From: Savagea sp.
GTDB taxonomy: Bacteria > Bacillota > Bacilli > Bacillales_A > Planococcaceae
NCBI GenBank assembly: GCA_030152585.1
Contig: JASLJC010000077.1
Location: 1 to 9,047 of the forward strand
Reading direction: 5' to 3'
DNA: 9,047 nt
The translations under genes were made by a program, and so were the position numbers. The notes below the pieces were generated by a model. The model ran no database searches and was not told where the DNA came from. It saw only the letters and a list, made by a program, of their open reading frames with translations. Shown here in pieces: positions 1 through 5,952 of the stretch; position 1 is the first letter of the stretch; every line of letters begins with the position of its first letter.

Positions 1-292
1 CACCGATCAACGTTCGAATAAAACGATTCGCTGACTCTAATGAAAGAACGAAAAACATCGTCCCAGTGACATCACCTTGAATTCGTAAAAAAACACCCGC
101 AACGACCGTTTCAGCACCACCGGCTAGTTCAAACATCTCTTCAAACGATACAACTTCTACACTCGGCACATGCATATCAATTTTTTGATTCAAGACGTTT
201 GAAAGTGCCGTCGCTGCATTACCTGCACCGATATTTCCGATTTCCTTCAAAATATCAAGATGCATCGGGGTAATTTCAAAATTAATGTTCAT
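1..292 (-). CDS. cheC: CheC, CheY-P phosphatase (3' end missing)
   Basis: CheC dephosphorylates CheY-P and, in Bacillus, binds CheD to tune receptor adaptation. Only the first 97 codons are visible before the window ends; the family has about 200-210 residues, so roughly half is present. The N-terminal part reads HLDILKEIGNIGAGNAATALS, and it fits the phosphatase consensus (D/S)-x3-E-x2-N-x22-P exactly with D13, E17, N20 and P43. Later segments (FEEMFELAGGAETVVAGVF and LRIQGDVTGTMFFVLSLES) match the CheC/CheX/FliY fold. The second phosphatase helix of CheC lies beyond the window, so its state is unknown. The position directly after cheW, where B. subtilis also has cheC, supports CheC over CheX or FliY. 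The start ATG at 292 overlaps the cheW stop region by 11 nt; an ATG at 298 would add two residues. Confidence 0.93.
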   Translation of the reverse strand, partial: MNINFEITPMHLDILKEIGNIGAGNAATALSNVLNQKIDMHVPSVEVVSFEEMFELAGGAETVVAGVFLRIQGDVTGTMFFVLSLESANRFIRTLIG

Positions 293-776
293 CTTCATTC
301 ACTCGTTTTAATGGTGCTAAAACTTTCTCTAAATTAAGCATTGCGAGTAAATGTTGATCTACTTTCACCACACCCGAAATAAATTCTGATTCGACTGTTC
401 CGACGACTTCTGGTTGCGGTTCAATATCATCTTCAGAAATATCGACAACATCATTTGCAGAGTCTACGATAATCCCTACCTCGTAATCCGTCATCGAAAT
501 AATGATAATACGACTTTCTTCATCGACTTCTTTCGACTCCATTCCAAAACGTTCACGTAAATCGACGATTGGCGTCACGACCCCACGTAAGTTAATTACA
601 CCTTTTACGTATGACGGGGTATTTGGAACACGGGTAATGGATAACACTTTTTCAATTGTCGTTACAACGTCAATTGCCATTGCATATTCTTTGTCTGTCA
701 GTTGAAAGACGATAACTTTTTTATGATTTGCTTCAACAGGTGCTTGCTCTTCTTCTAACATTAACTCTTTTTCCAT
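282..776 (-). CDS. cheW: CheW, chemoreceptor-kinase coupling protein
   Basis: CheW is a small cytoplasmic adaptor that joins chemoreceptors to CheA in the signalling array. From the ATG at 776 it has 164 residues, near the usual 150-165. After an acidic N-terminal tail (about 1-16, MEKELMLEEEQAPVEA) the CheW beta-barrel domain runs to the end. Its family signature is YVKGVINLRGVVTPIVDLRERFG, read in two parts as YVKGVINLRG and VVTPIVDLRERFG. The protein has no attached receiver domain, which separates it from CheV. A GTG at 785 would add MKS but overlaps the Shine-Dalgarno site. The gene starts 21 nt after cheA, the usual partner, and its last codons overlap the start of cheC by 11 nt, suggesting coupled translation. 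B. subtilis has the same cheA-cheW-cheC order. Confidence 0.96.
   Translation of the reverse strand: MEKELMLEEEQAPVEANHKKVIVFQLTDKEYAMAIDVVTTIEKVLSITRVPNTPSYVKGVINLRGVVTPIVDLRERFGMESKEVDEESRIIIISMTDYEVGIIVDSANDVVDISEDDIEPQPEVVGTVESEFISGVVKVDQHLLAMLNLEKVLAPLKRVNEDEH
299..304 (-). promoter_or_regulatory. Probable weak Shine-Dalgarno site for cheC inside cheW
   Basis: GAGTGA lies 6 nt before the ATG at 292-290. It is weaker than the other sites in the window. A second in-frame ATG at 298-296 directly abuts it and follows an in-frame TGA, so it has no room for a ribosome site. The 292 start is preferred, with moderate certainty. Confidence 0.5.
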
Positions 777-782
777 GGATTT

Positions 783-792
783 CACCTTCCTT
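783..792 (-). promoter_or_regulatory. Shine-Dalgarno site for cheW
   Basis: AAGGAAGGTG lies 6 nt before the ATG at 776-774. The in-frame GTG at 785-783, which would add three residues, forms the end of this site and would leave only about 2 nt spacing to the AAGGA core. The ATG is therefore the better start. Confidence 0.75.
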
Positions 793-797
793 TTCGA

Positions 798-2858
798 TTA
801 TTGAATTAACGAATTACATTCTACAATAAGCGCAACTTGACCGTTTCCTAAAATAGTTGCTCCAGAAATAGCGAATACATTTTGTAAATAATTTCCGAGT
901 GACTTTAAGACGATTTCTTGTTGGCCAATAAATGAGTCCACGACGAGTCCTGCTAATTTCTCGCCTTTTCGTACGATGACAATCGATTGGAATTCGCCTT
1001 CTTCATTTCGATCCGGTACGTCGAAAATTTCTTTTAAGTAAACGAGTGGCACAATTCGTCCACGGAAATCGATTACACGCTGGTTGTGCGCATTAAAGAC
1101 ATCCGATGATTTGATAATCGCCGTTTCGATAATCGATGAAAGCGGAATCGCATACAACTCTTCTTTCAATTTAACGAGCATCACTGAAATAATCGATAAC
1201 GTTAATGGTAATTGAATTTGGAAAAGTGAACCTTTTCCTTCGACTGAATCAATCGAAATGTAGCCGCCTAATGATTCAATTGTACTTTTTACAACGTCTA
1301 AACCTACCCCACGCCCTGAAACGCCTGTGATTGATTGAGCCGTTGAAAACCCTGAAGCTAAGATAAGTTCTGCGACTTGTCGATCTGTTAATGTTTCTGC
1401 AACTTCTTCTGTCACAATCCCATTTTCTAATGCTTTCGCTAACACTTTTTCACGGTTGATTCCTGCACCATCATCTTCTAACTCTATAAATACGTGGTTT
1501 CCTGAATGATACGCACGTAAAGTGACAGTTCCCGTTTCCGGCTTTCCGGCAGCAAGTCGTTTTTCTGGTGTCTCTACACCGTGATCGAGGGCGTTACGAA
1601 TTAAGTGAACGAGCGGATCTCCAATTTCATCAATAACTGTTCGATCTAATTCTGTTTCTGCTCCTACGATTTCTAAGTTAATTTTCTTATCCAAATCACG
1701 CGCAAGTTGACGAACCATTTTTGGGAAACGATTAAATACAGTTTCGACTGGGACCATACGCATATTTAAAATAATATTTTGTAAGTCGCCTGAAACACGT
1801 GTCATCCGCTCTACTGTTTCTGTCAATTCTGCATTGTTTAATTCACTTGCAATCGACTGTAATCGTCCACGATCGATAACGAGTTCTTCGAATAAATTCA
1901 TTAAAATATCGAGACGTTCGATATTTACTCGGATCGTCTGACTACCTCGACTACGACGTTGTTTTTTCGGTTCTTTTTTCTTAGCTTTTTTCTTAGCCGG
2001 AGCTGGAGCTTTAGTTTCTTCTACTTCTTGTACAGCTTCTTCTACTTGTTGTTCTTTCGCTTCTTTTTTTGCTTGTTTTGCTTGTGCAAAGTGACCTTCT
2101 GTAATTTCTGTAATTGTGACTGTTTCTACTTCTGATACGTTAATCGCTTGGTGATGAATTTCTTCAGATGTCGCTTTTGTCAACAGTACGACTGTAAACG
2201 TCGTATCAAATTCTTCATTCTCGAGTTGTTCAGCAGGAGGTGCCGATGTCACAACTTCTCCTAAATCTTCGAACTTTTCAAACAACATATAAACCCGAGC
2301 TGTTTTTAAAATACAATCATCTCGTAACTTCACTTCAATTTCATAGGCATGGAATCCTTGGTCTAAAGATTGCTCAATGACTGTCGATTCAAATTCATCG
2401 TATGTCAATGTCGTATTAGCTACAGTACTATTTTCTGCTGATACGCTTTCTTCTTTTTCTGCTCCTTCATTGGCAGGTTTTCCTTGTTCCATATTTTGGA
2501 GTGCTTGAACGAGCTTTTGTACATCTTTTCGTCCATCGCCACCATCTTCAATATCATAAACCATTTCTTCTAAGTAATCGACAGCCTCAAACACTACGTC
2601 GAGTAATTCTGTCGTGACAGTAATTTCTTCATTTCGGATTGCATCTAACACGTTTTCCATTTTATGTGTTAAATCCGCGATATCTTCATATCCCATCGTC
2701 GCAGACATTCCTTTTAACGTATGAGCTGCTCGGAAAATTTCGTTCACAATAGCAATGTCTTCTGGCGCTTGTTCAAGTTCTAATAATTTTTCTGTACATG
2801 ATTGTAAATGTTCTCGACTTTCATCTAAAAACATATCTAAATATTGACTAGTATCCAT
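798..2858 (-). CDS. cheA: CheA, chemotaxis histidine kinase
   Basis: CheA is the cytoplasmic kinase of the chemoreceptor array; it autophosphorylates a histidine and passes the phosphate to CheY and CheB. The protein has 686 residues with the full five-domain layout. P1 (about 1-122) holds the phospho-acceptor H46 in RAAHTLKG. P2, the response-regulator docking domain, spans roughly 150-255. A long Glu- and then Lys-rich linker follows (256-306). P3 dimerisation helices lie at about 308-370. The P4 ATPase has the N box HLIRNALDHGVE (418-429), G1 DDGAGI (462-467), F-type box GFSTA (503-507) and G2 GRGVGLD (515-521). P5, the CheW-like domain, runs from about 550 to the end, with IDFRGRIVPLVYL. 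ATG is preceded by AAGGGGGT at 8 nt. It lies 14 nt after cheB and 21 nt before cheW, consistent with one operon. No essential motif is missing. Confidence 0.98.
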   Translation of the reverse strand: MDTSQYLDMFLDESREHLQSCTEKLLELEQAPEDIAIVNEIFRAAHTLKGMSATMGYEDIADLTHKMENVLDAIRNEEITVTTELLDVVFEAVDYLEEMVYDIEDGGDGRKDVQKLVQALQNMEQGKPANEGAEKEESVSAENSTVANTTLTYDEFESTVIEQSLDQGFHAYEIEVKLRDDCILKTARVYMLFEKFEDLGEVVTSAPPAEQLENEEFDTTFTVVLLTKATSEEIHHQAINVSEVETVTITEITEGHFAQAKQAKKEAKEQQVEEAVQEVEETKAPAPAKKKAKKKEPKKQRRSRGSQTIRVNIERLDILMNLFEELVIDRGRLQSIASELNNAELTETVERMTRVSGDLQNIILNMRMVPVETVFNRFPKMVRQLARDLDKKINLEIVGAETELDRTVIDEIGDPLVHLIRNALDHGVETPEKRLAAGKPETGTVTLRAYHSGNHVFIELEDDGAGINREKVLAKALENGIVTEEVAETLTDRQVAELILASGFSTAQSITGVSGRGVGLDVVKSTIESLGGYISIDSVEGKGSLFQIQLPLTLSIISVMLVKLKEELYAIPLSSIIETAIIKSSDVFNAHNQRVIDFRGRIVPLVYLKEIFDVPDRNEEGEFQSIVIVRKGEKLAGLVVDSFIGQQEIVLKSLGNYLQNVFAISGATILGNGQVALIVECNSLIQ
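1973..1996 (-). repeat. Perfect 12-bp tandem duplication in the CheA P2-P3 linker
   Basis: CTTTTTTCTTAG (plus strand) occurs twice back to back. In the coding frame, shifted by one base, it gives Ala-Lys-Lys-Lys twice (residues 288-295). A third T6 tract at 1962-1967 continues the same 12-base spacing (T6 at 1962, 1974 and 1986). Just beside it, GGAGCT is repeated twice at 1999-2010, giving an Ala-Pro stretch. The unit length keeps the reading frame, so copy changes would alter only the linker. Confidence 0.9.
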
Positions 2859-2866
2859 TGTTGAAT

Positions 2867-2874
2867 ACCCCCTT
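2867..2874 (-). promoter_or_regulatory. Shine-Dalgarno site for cheA overlapping the cheB stop
   Basis: AAGGGGGT lies 8 nt before the cheA ATG at 2858, and its first two bases belong to the cheB TAA stop (2875-2873). The gap between the genes is 14 nt and contains nothing else. Confidence 0.75.
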
Positions 2875-3961
2875 AGGACTTTAAAATATCGATAAGTACA
2901 TTGGATATATTTGATAAATCTTCCACGTGATCCGCTAAGTCATTTTCAATGATAGCTCGCGGCATTCCATAAATTACGGCCGATTCTTCTGATTCAGCAA
3001 TCGTTACGACATTCGTATCTACTTTACGTAACTTTTTCATACCTTCGCGACCGTCATATCCCATTCCTGTCATAATTACAGTGACATAATCTAGTTCAGG
3101 ATGGGCACAACATGACTCTAACAATACATCAACGGCAGGACGATGTGCTTTACGCGGTGGTTCCTGTCGATCAAGATGAACGACATATTGATCTTGTACT
3201 CGACGGAATTTCAAATGTTGTCCTCCCGGAGCAATGTAAGCAGTATTATTTTCAATCGGTTCACCTTGTTCTGCTTCTTTTACACGAATGTTCGATTGCT
3301 CGTCTAATCGTTCAGCGAGAGACTTCGTAAAACCGCGTGGCATATGTTGCACAATGAGAATCGGCACACCGATATGACTCGGCAATTTCGTGATTACTTC
3401 TTGTAATGCTCGTGGTCCGCCTGTCGATGTACCTATTATAACAAAAGTCTTACTCTTTTTCGAAAAGTTTTTCGTTTTTTTCCATTCTTTTTGACTAAAA
3501 CGAGAACTTTCTTCTTTTCTTTCTATGTAATTTGAACGTTTTTTCAACGCAGGTTTCACTCGAACTTTCGATGCTTCGAGTACTTTCTCTTGTACTTGTT
3601 GTTCAAATTCCACTAAGTTTAGTGAAATAGGCCCACTCGGTTTCACGACAAAATCGACCGCCCCTGCTGCCATTGCTTGCATCGTGTACATCTGTGCTTT
3701 ATGCGAAGGACTCGATAACATGACGACCGGTGTAGGGAAATCCCGCATAATGGTGCGTAATGCCTCTAAACCATTCATGACGGGCATCTCAACATCCATC
3801 GTCACGACATCTGGTCGTAACCTTCTCACTTGTTCAATAGCGTCTTCACCATGACGTGCGACACCTACCACAACTAATTGATTATTTTTTTCTAATGCAT
3901 CACTTATAATCTTTCGCATAAAAGCGGAATCATCAACGACTAAAACTTTAATACGACGCAT
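2873..3961 (-). CDS. cheB: CheB, chemoreceptor glutamate methylesterase/deamidase
   Basis: CheB removes methyl groups from glutamates of chemoreceptors (and deamidates glutamines) once phosphorylated by CheA, giving adaptation. The protein has 362 residues. An N-terminal receiver domain (about 1-122) carries the acidic pair D10/D11, phospho-acceptor D56 in MDVEMP, S83/S84 and K107 in VVKP. A basic, poorly conserved linker follows (about 132-171). The C-terminal methylesterase domain has the catalytic triad in recognisable motifs: S179 in GTSTGGP, H206 in QHMP and D303 in MTGMGYDG. The ATG start has a GGTGAT-type ribosome site 6 nt upstream, and the protein begins straight into the receiver fold (MRRIKVLVVDDSAFMRK). 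The flhG-cheB-cheA order is that of the Bacillus fla/che operon. All catalytic residues are present, so full activity is expected. A generic response regulator is excluded by the esterase domain. Confidence 0.98.
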   Translation of the reverse strand: MRRIKVLVVDDSAFMRKIISDALEKNNQLVVVGVARHGEDAIEQVRRLRPDVVTMDVEMPVMNGLEALRTIMRDFPTPVVMLSSPSHKAQMYTMQAMAAGAVDFVVKPSGPISLNLVEFEQQVQEKVLEASKVRVKPALKKRSNYIERKEESSRFSQKEWKKTKNFSKKSKTFVIIGTSTGGPRALQEVITKLPSHIGVPILIVQHMPRGFTKSLAERLDEQSNIRVKEAEQGEPIENNTAYIAPGGQHLKFRRVQDQYVVHLDRQEPPRKAHRPAVDVLLESCCAHPELDYVTVIMTGMGYDGREGMKKLRKVDTNVVTIAESEESAVIYGMPRAIIENDLADHVEDLSNISNVLIDILKS

Positions 3962-3967
3962 GAAGCA

Positions 3968-3975
3968 ATCACCCT
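3968..3975 (-). promoter_or_regulatory. Shine-Dalgarno site for cheB at the flhG stop codon
   Basis: AGGGTGAT, containing the full GGTGAT complement to the extended 16S tail, lies 6 nt before the cheB ATG. It spans the flhG TGA stop (3971-3969), so the same ribosome that ends flhG could reinitiate at cheB. Confidence 0.7.
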
Positions 3976-4844
3976 CTCTGGAACCACCTTTTTAACGAAT
4001 GAAGTAACGACTTTTTCTTTTCTCGTCGCGGTACGACTCCTAAATATTGATTTACGATAGAACGTATATTGTATGACACACTTGCATTCGGACTATAGAT
4101 TACAAATGGAGAACGTGCAATAACTGCACGTCTCACTACTTCATCTTCTTCTAAGTAGCCTAAAACATATACTTTTTTACGCAAAAATTTACGCATTGCA
4201 AATTGAAGTCTTTCAGCAGCAGCTAATGGTGTTTTCATATTCATTACACGATTCGCTACAATTGAAATTTTAACGGTTGGATCACGAAGCGTTAAAAACT
4301 TCATCATCGAATAAGCATCTGTAATAGATGTTGGTTCTTCCGTTGCAATAACAATAACATCATCTACTGCTTCGATAAAATCTAATGTTCGCTCAGTAGC
4401 TCCTGCTCCCATATCAAAAATAATATAGTCATATTGTGCTTCTAACACTTCAAAGGCGTTTAATAAGCGATGGACCATCGATTCATTCCATTCTAATACT
4501 TCATCAAGTTGAGAGCCGCCTGCAATAAACGATAAATTCTGATCGTATGAATAAATGACGCGTTCAAACGGTTCATACCCTAGTAAATAATCTCCCATAC
4601 TAGAAGGTGGAGAAGCATTCAATAAAAGGTGAACATTTCCCATACCAACGTCCATATCCAAAAGCATGACTTTTTGACCATGTTCAGCTAAAGTTAAAGC
4701 GAAGTTGACAGAAAAATTCGTCTTACCAACTCCGCCTTTACCACTCACTACAGCGATTGAACGTCCTTTAAAGGAAGATGGACGTCCTTCATTCAATTTT
4801 AATTCTTCCATACGTTGACGTAACTTTGTAGCTTGATCAGTCAT
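3969..4844 (-). CDS. flhG: FlhG (YlxH), MinD-like ATPase regulating flagellar number via FlhF
   Basis: FlhG is a ParA/MinD-family ATPase that binds the membrane as an ATP dimer and stimulates the GTPase activity of FlhF, helping to set flagellar number and pattern. With the ATG start it has 291 residues, similar to B. subtilis FlhG. The N-terminal activator motif DQAxxLR is present as DQATKLR (3-9). The deviant Walker A GKGGVGKT is at 35-42, DMDVGMGN at 63-70, and a Walker B-like stretch (IIFDMGAGA) follows further on. The C-terminus is basic and amphipathic (KKKSLLHSLKRWFQRG), fitting a membrane-targeting helix. A GTG at 4853 in the same frame would add three residues but overlaps the Shine-Dalgarno site, so the ATG at 4844 is preferred. 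The gene overlaps flhF by 8 nt and ends 7 nt before cheB. DQAxxLR separates it from the division protein MinD. Confidence 0.96.
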   Translation of the reverse strand: MTDQATKLRQRMEELKLNEGRPSSFKGRSIAVVSGKGGVGKTNFSVNFALTLAEHGQKVMLLDMDVGMGNVHLLLNASPPSSMGDYLLGYEPFERVIYSYDQNLSFIAGGSQLDEVLEWNESMVHRLLNAFEVLEAQYDYIIFDMGAGATERTLDFIEAVDDVIVIATEEPTSITDAYSMMKFLTLRDPTVKISIVANRVMNMKTPLAAAERLQFAMRKFLRKKVYVLGYLEEDEVVRRAVIARSPFVIYSPNASVSYNIRSIVNQYLGVVPRREKKKSLLHSLKRWFQRG

Positions 4845-5952
4845 CAAAAGCACCCTTTACTATCGTTTCTGCTAACGTTTGAGCGGTCACTTGTAAAATA
4901 TCTTCTGGCACTTCTTGTCCATCTGTACAATACGCAATGCCAATATTATATTTTAATACAATATTAATTATCGGCCCAATCGTCTCCGTCTCGTCTACTT
5001 TCGTAAAAATAAACTGTTCAATCGGAATCGAATGAAACTGTTGTATAATCGCTTCCATATCTTTTTGTTTAGATGTAGCAGAAAGTACTAAATAAGATTC
5101 CATCGAATCATCAAACGGAATTAATCGTTTCAAATCTTCAATGAATTGTCGGTCTTTATAATTACGACCAGCTGTGTCGATAAATACATATTCATACTCT
5201 TGAAAAGATTGAACCGCCTCTTCAAAATCTTCTCGATTGTATACGACATGGACTGGTGATTGCAATAAATTCGCATACGTTTTTAATTGCTCGATAGCTC
5301 CAATTCGATACGTATCTGTCGTAATGAATGCTACTTTTTTCTTTTTTTCTAGTAATGTACGTGCAGCTACTTTAGCAATCGTCGTCGTCTTTCCGACACC
5401 TGTTGGGCCAACAATATTAATATACTTCTTTTTATATGTCATTCCACTATAAGATAATTGAGAAAGCCTCTGGAAAAATTGCTCTTTTACTTCGTGTACA
5501 ATTTCTTCTTTCGTCCACTCAATAGTTGTTTTTTCTTTCATTAATTTAAACACATCGTTACATATCGCTGTTGCTAGCTGTTCTTCAATTTCTTGGTGCA
5601 ACAAATGGTGATAAATCGTCTCTAAATGTAGTGGATAATGTGTCACATTTTGTTCGCGTTGAATTTGTAACAATAAATCTTTCATTGACTCTAACTCTTC
5701 TACTAGTTGCTCATTTTCTTCTTCACGTTGCGAAGCGACCGGCTGTGCAGTGTCATCTGTTATGAGCGAAAACGTTGCAGGTTGTTCTACCCCTGCAACG
5801 ACTTCTACTTTGCTTTTTTTGAAAAATTTAAGCAAACCTTTAGGCTTAATAACAGAAGAGCGTACGATAACAGCATCTTCCCCAAGATCTGCACGTACGC
5901 GCTCCATTGCTTCAACCATCGTATCGGCAACGTAACGTTTTACATTTTTCAT
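4837..5952 (-). CDS. flhF: FlhF, SRP-type GTPase for flagellar placement and assembly
   Basis: FlhF is the third SRP-family GTPase beside Ffh and FtsY; it sits at the membrane and directs where flagella are assembled, with FlhG as its GTPase activator. The protein has 371 residues (B. subtilis FlhF is about 366). The N-terminal basic B domain includes MKNVKRYVADTMVEAM and KGLLKFFKKSK (residues 38-48). A variable linker and helical N region run to about 170. The NG GTPase core carries the P-loop GPTGVGKTT (182-190), DTYRIGAIEQL (213-223), DTAGR (259-263), TKVDE (317-321) and the closing TDGQEVPEDI (343-352). ATG overlaps the flhA stop by 4 nt, and the 3' end overlaps flhG by 8 nt. The pairing with flhG and the SRP-like motifs separate it from Ffh and FtsY. 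In peritrichous Bacilli its loss disturbs flagellar position more than motility itself. Confidence 0.97.
   Translation of the reverse strand: MKNVKRYVADTMVEAMERVRADLGEDAVIVRSSVIKPKGLLKFFKKSKVEVVAGVEQPATFSLITDDTAQPVASQREEENEQLVEELESMKDLLLQIQREQNVTHYPLHLETIYHHLLHQEIEEQLATAICNDVFKLMKEKTTIEWTKEEIVHEVKEQFFQRLSQLSYSGMTYKKKYINIVGPTGVGKTTTIAKVAARTLLEKKKKVAFITTDTYRIGAIEQLKTYANLLQSPVHVVYNREDFEEAVQSFQEYEYVFIDTAGRNYKDRQFIEDLKRLIPFDDSMESYLVLSATSKQKDMEAIIQQFHSIPIEQFIFTKVDETETIGPIINIVLKYNIGIAYCTDGQEVPEDILQVTAQTLAETIVKGAFDD
4851..4858 (-). promoter_or_regulatory. Shine-Dalgarno site for flhG inside flhF
   Basis: AAAGGGTG lies 6 nt upstream of the ATG at 4844-4842. The GTG that would give a three-residue longer protein (4853-4851) is part of this site itself and so cannot use it. 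This decides the start in favour of the ATG. Confidence 0.75.
5773..5800 (-). other. Inverted repeat (9-bp stem, 10-nt loop) within flhF
   Basis: CGTTGCAGG at 5773-5781 is perfectly complementary to CCTGCAACG at 5792-5800. Transcribed from the minus strand it can form a 9-bp hairpin with a 10-nt loop, followed by only four U residues. It lies in the less conserved linker after the B domain (about residues 52-60). The U tract is too short for a convincing terminator, so I record the structure without assigning a function; it may be chance. Confidence 0.5.

Noticed and set aside
774..785. GTG at 785 as the start of cheW
   Set aside because: It forms part of the AAGGAAGGTG ribosome site; the ATG at 776 is correctly spaced.
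4842..4853. GTG at 4853 as the start of flhG
   Set aside because: It overlaps the AAAGGGTG ribosome site; the ATG at 4844 has proper 6-nt spacing and puts the DQAxxLR motif at residue 3.
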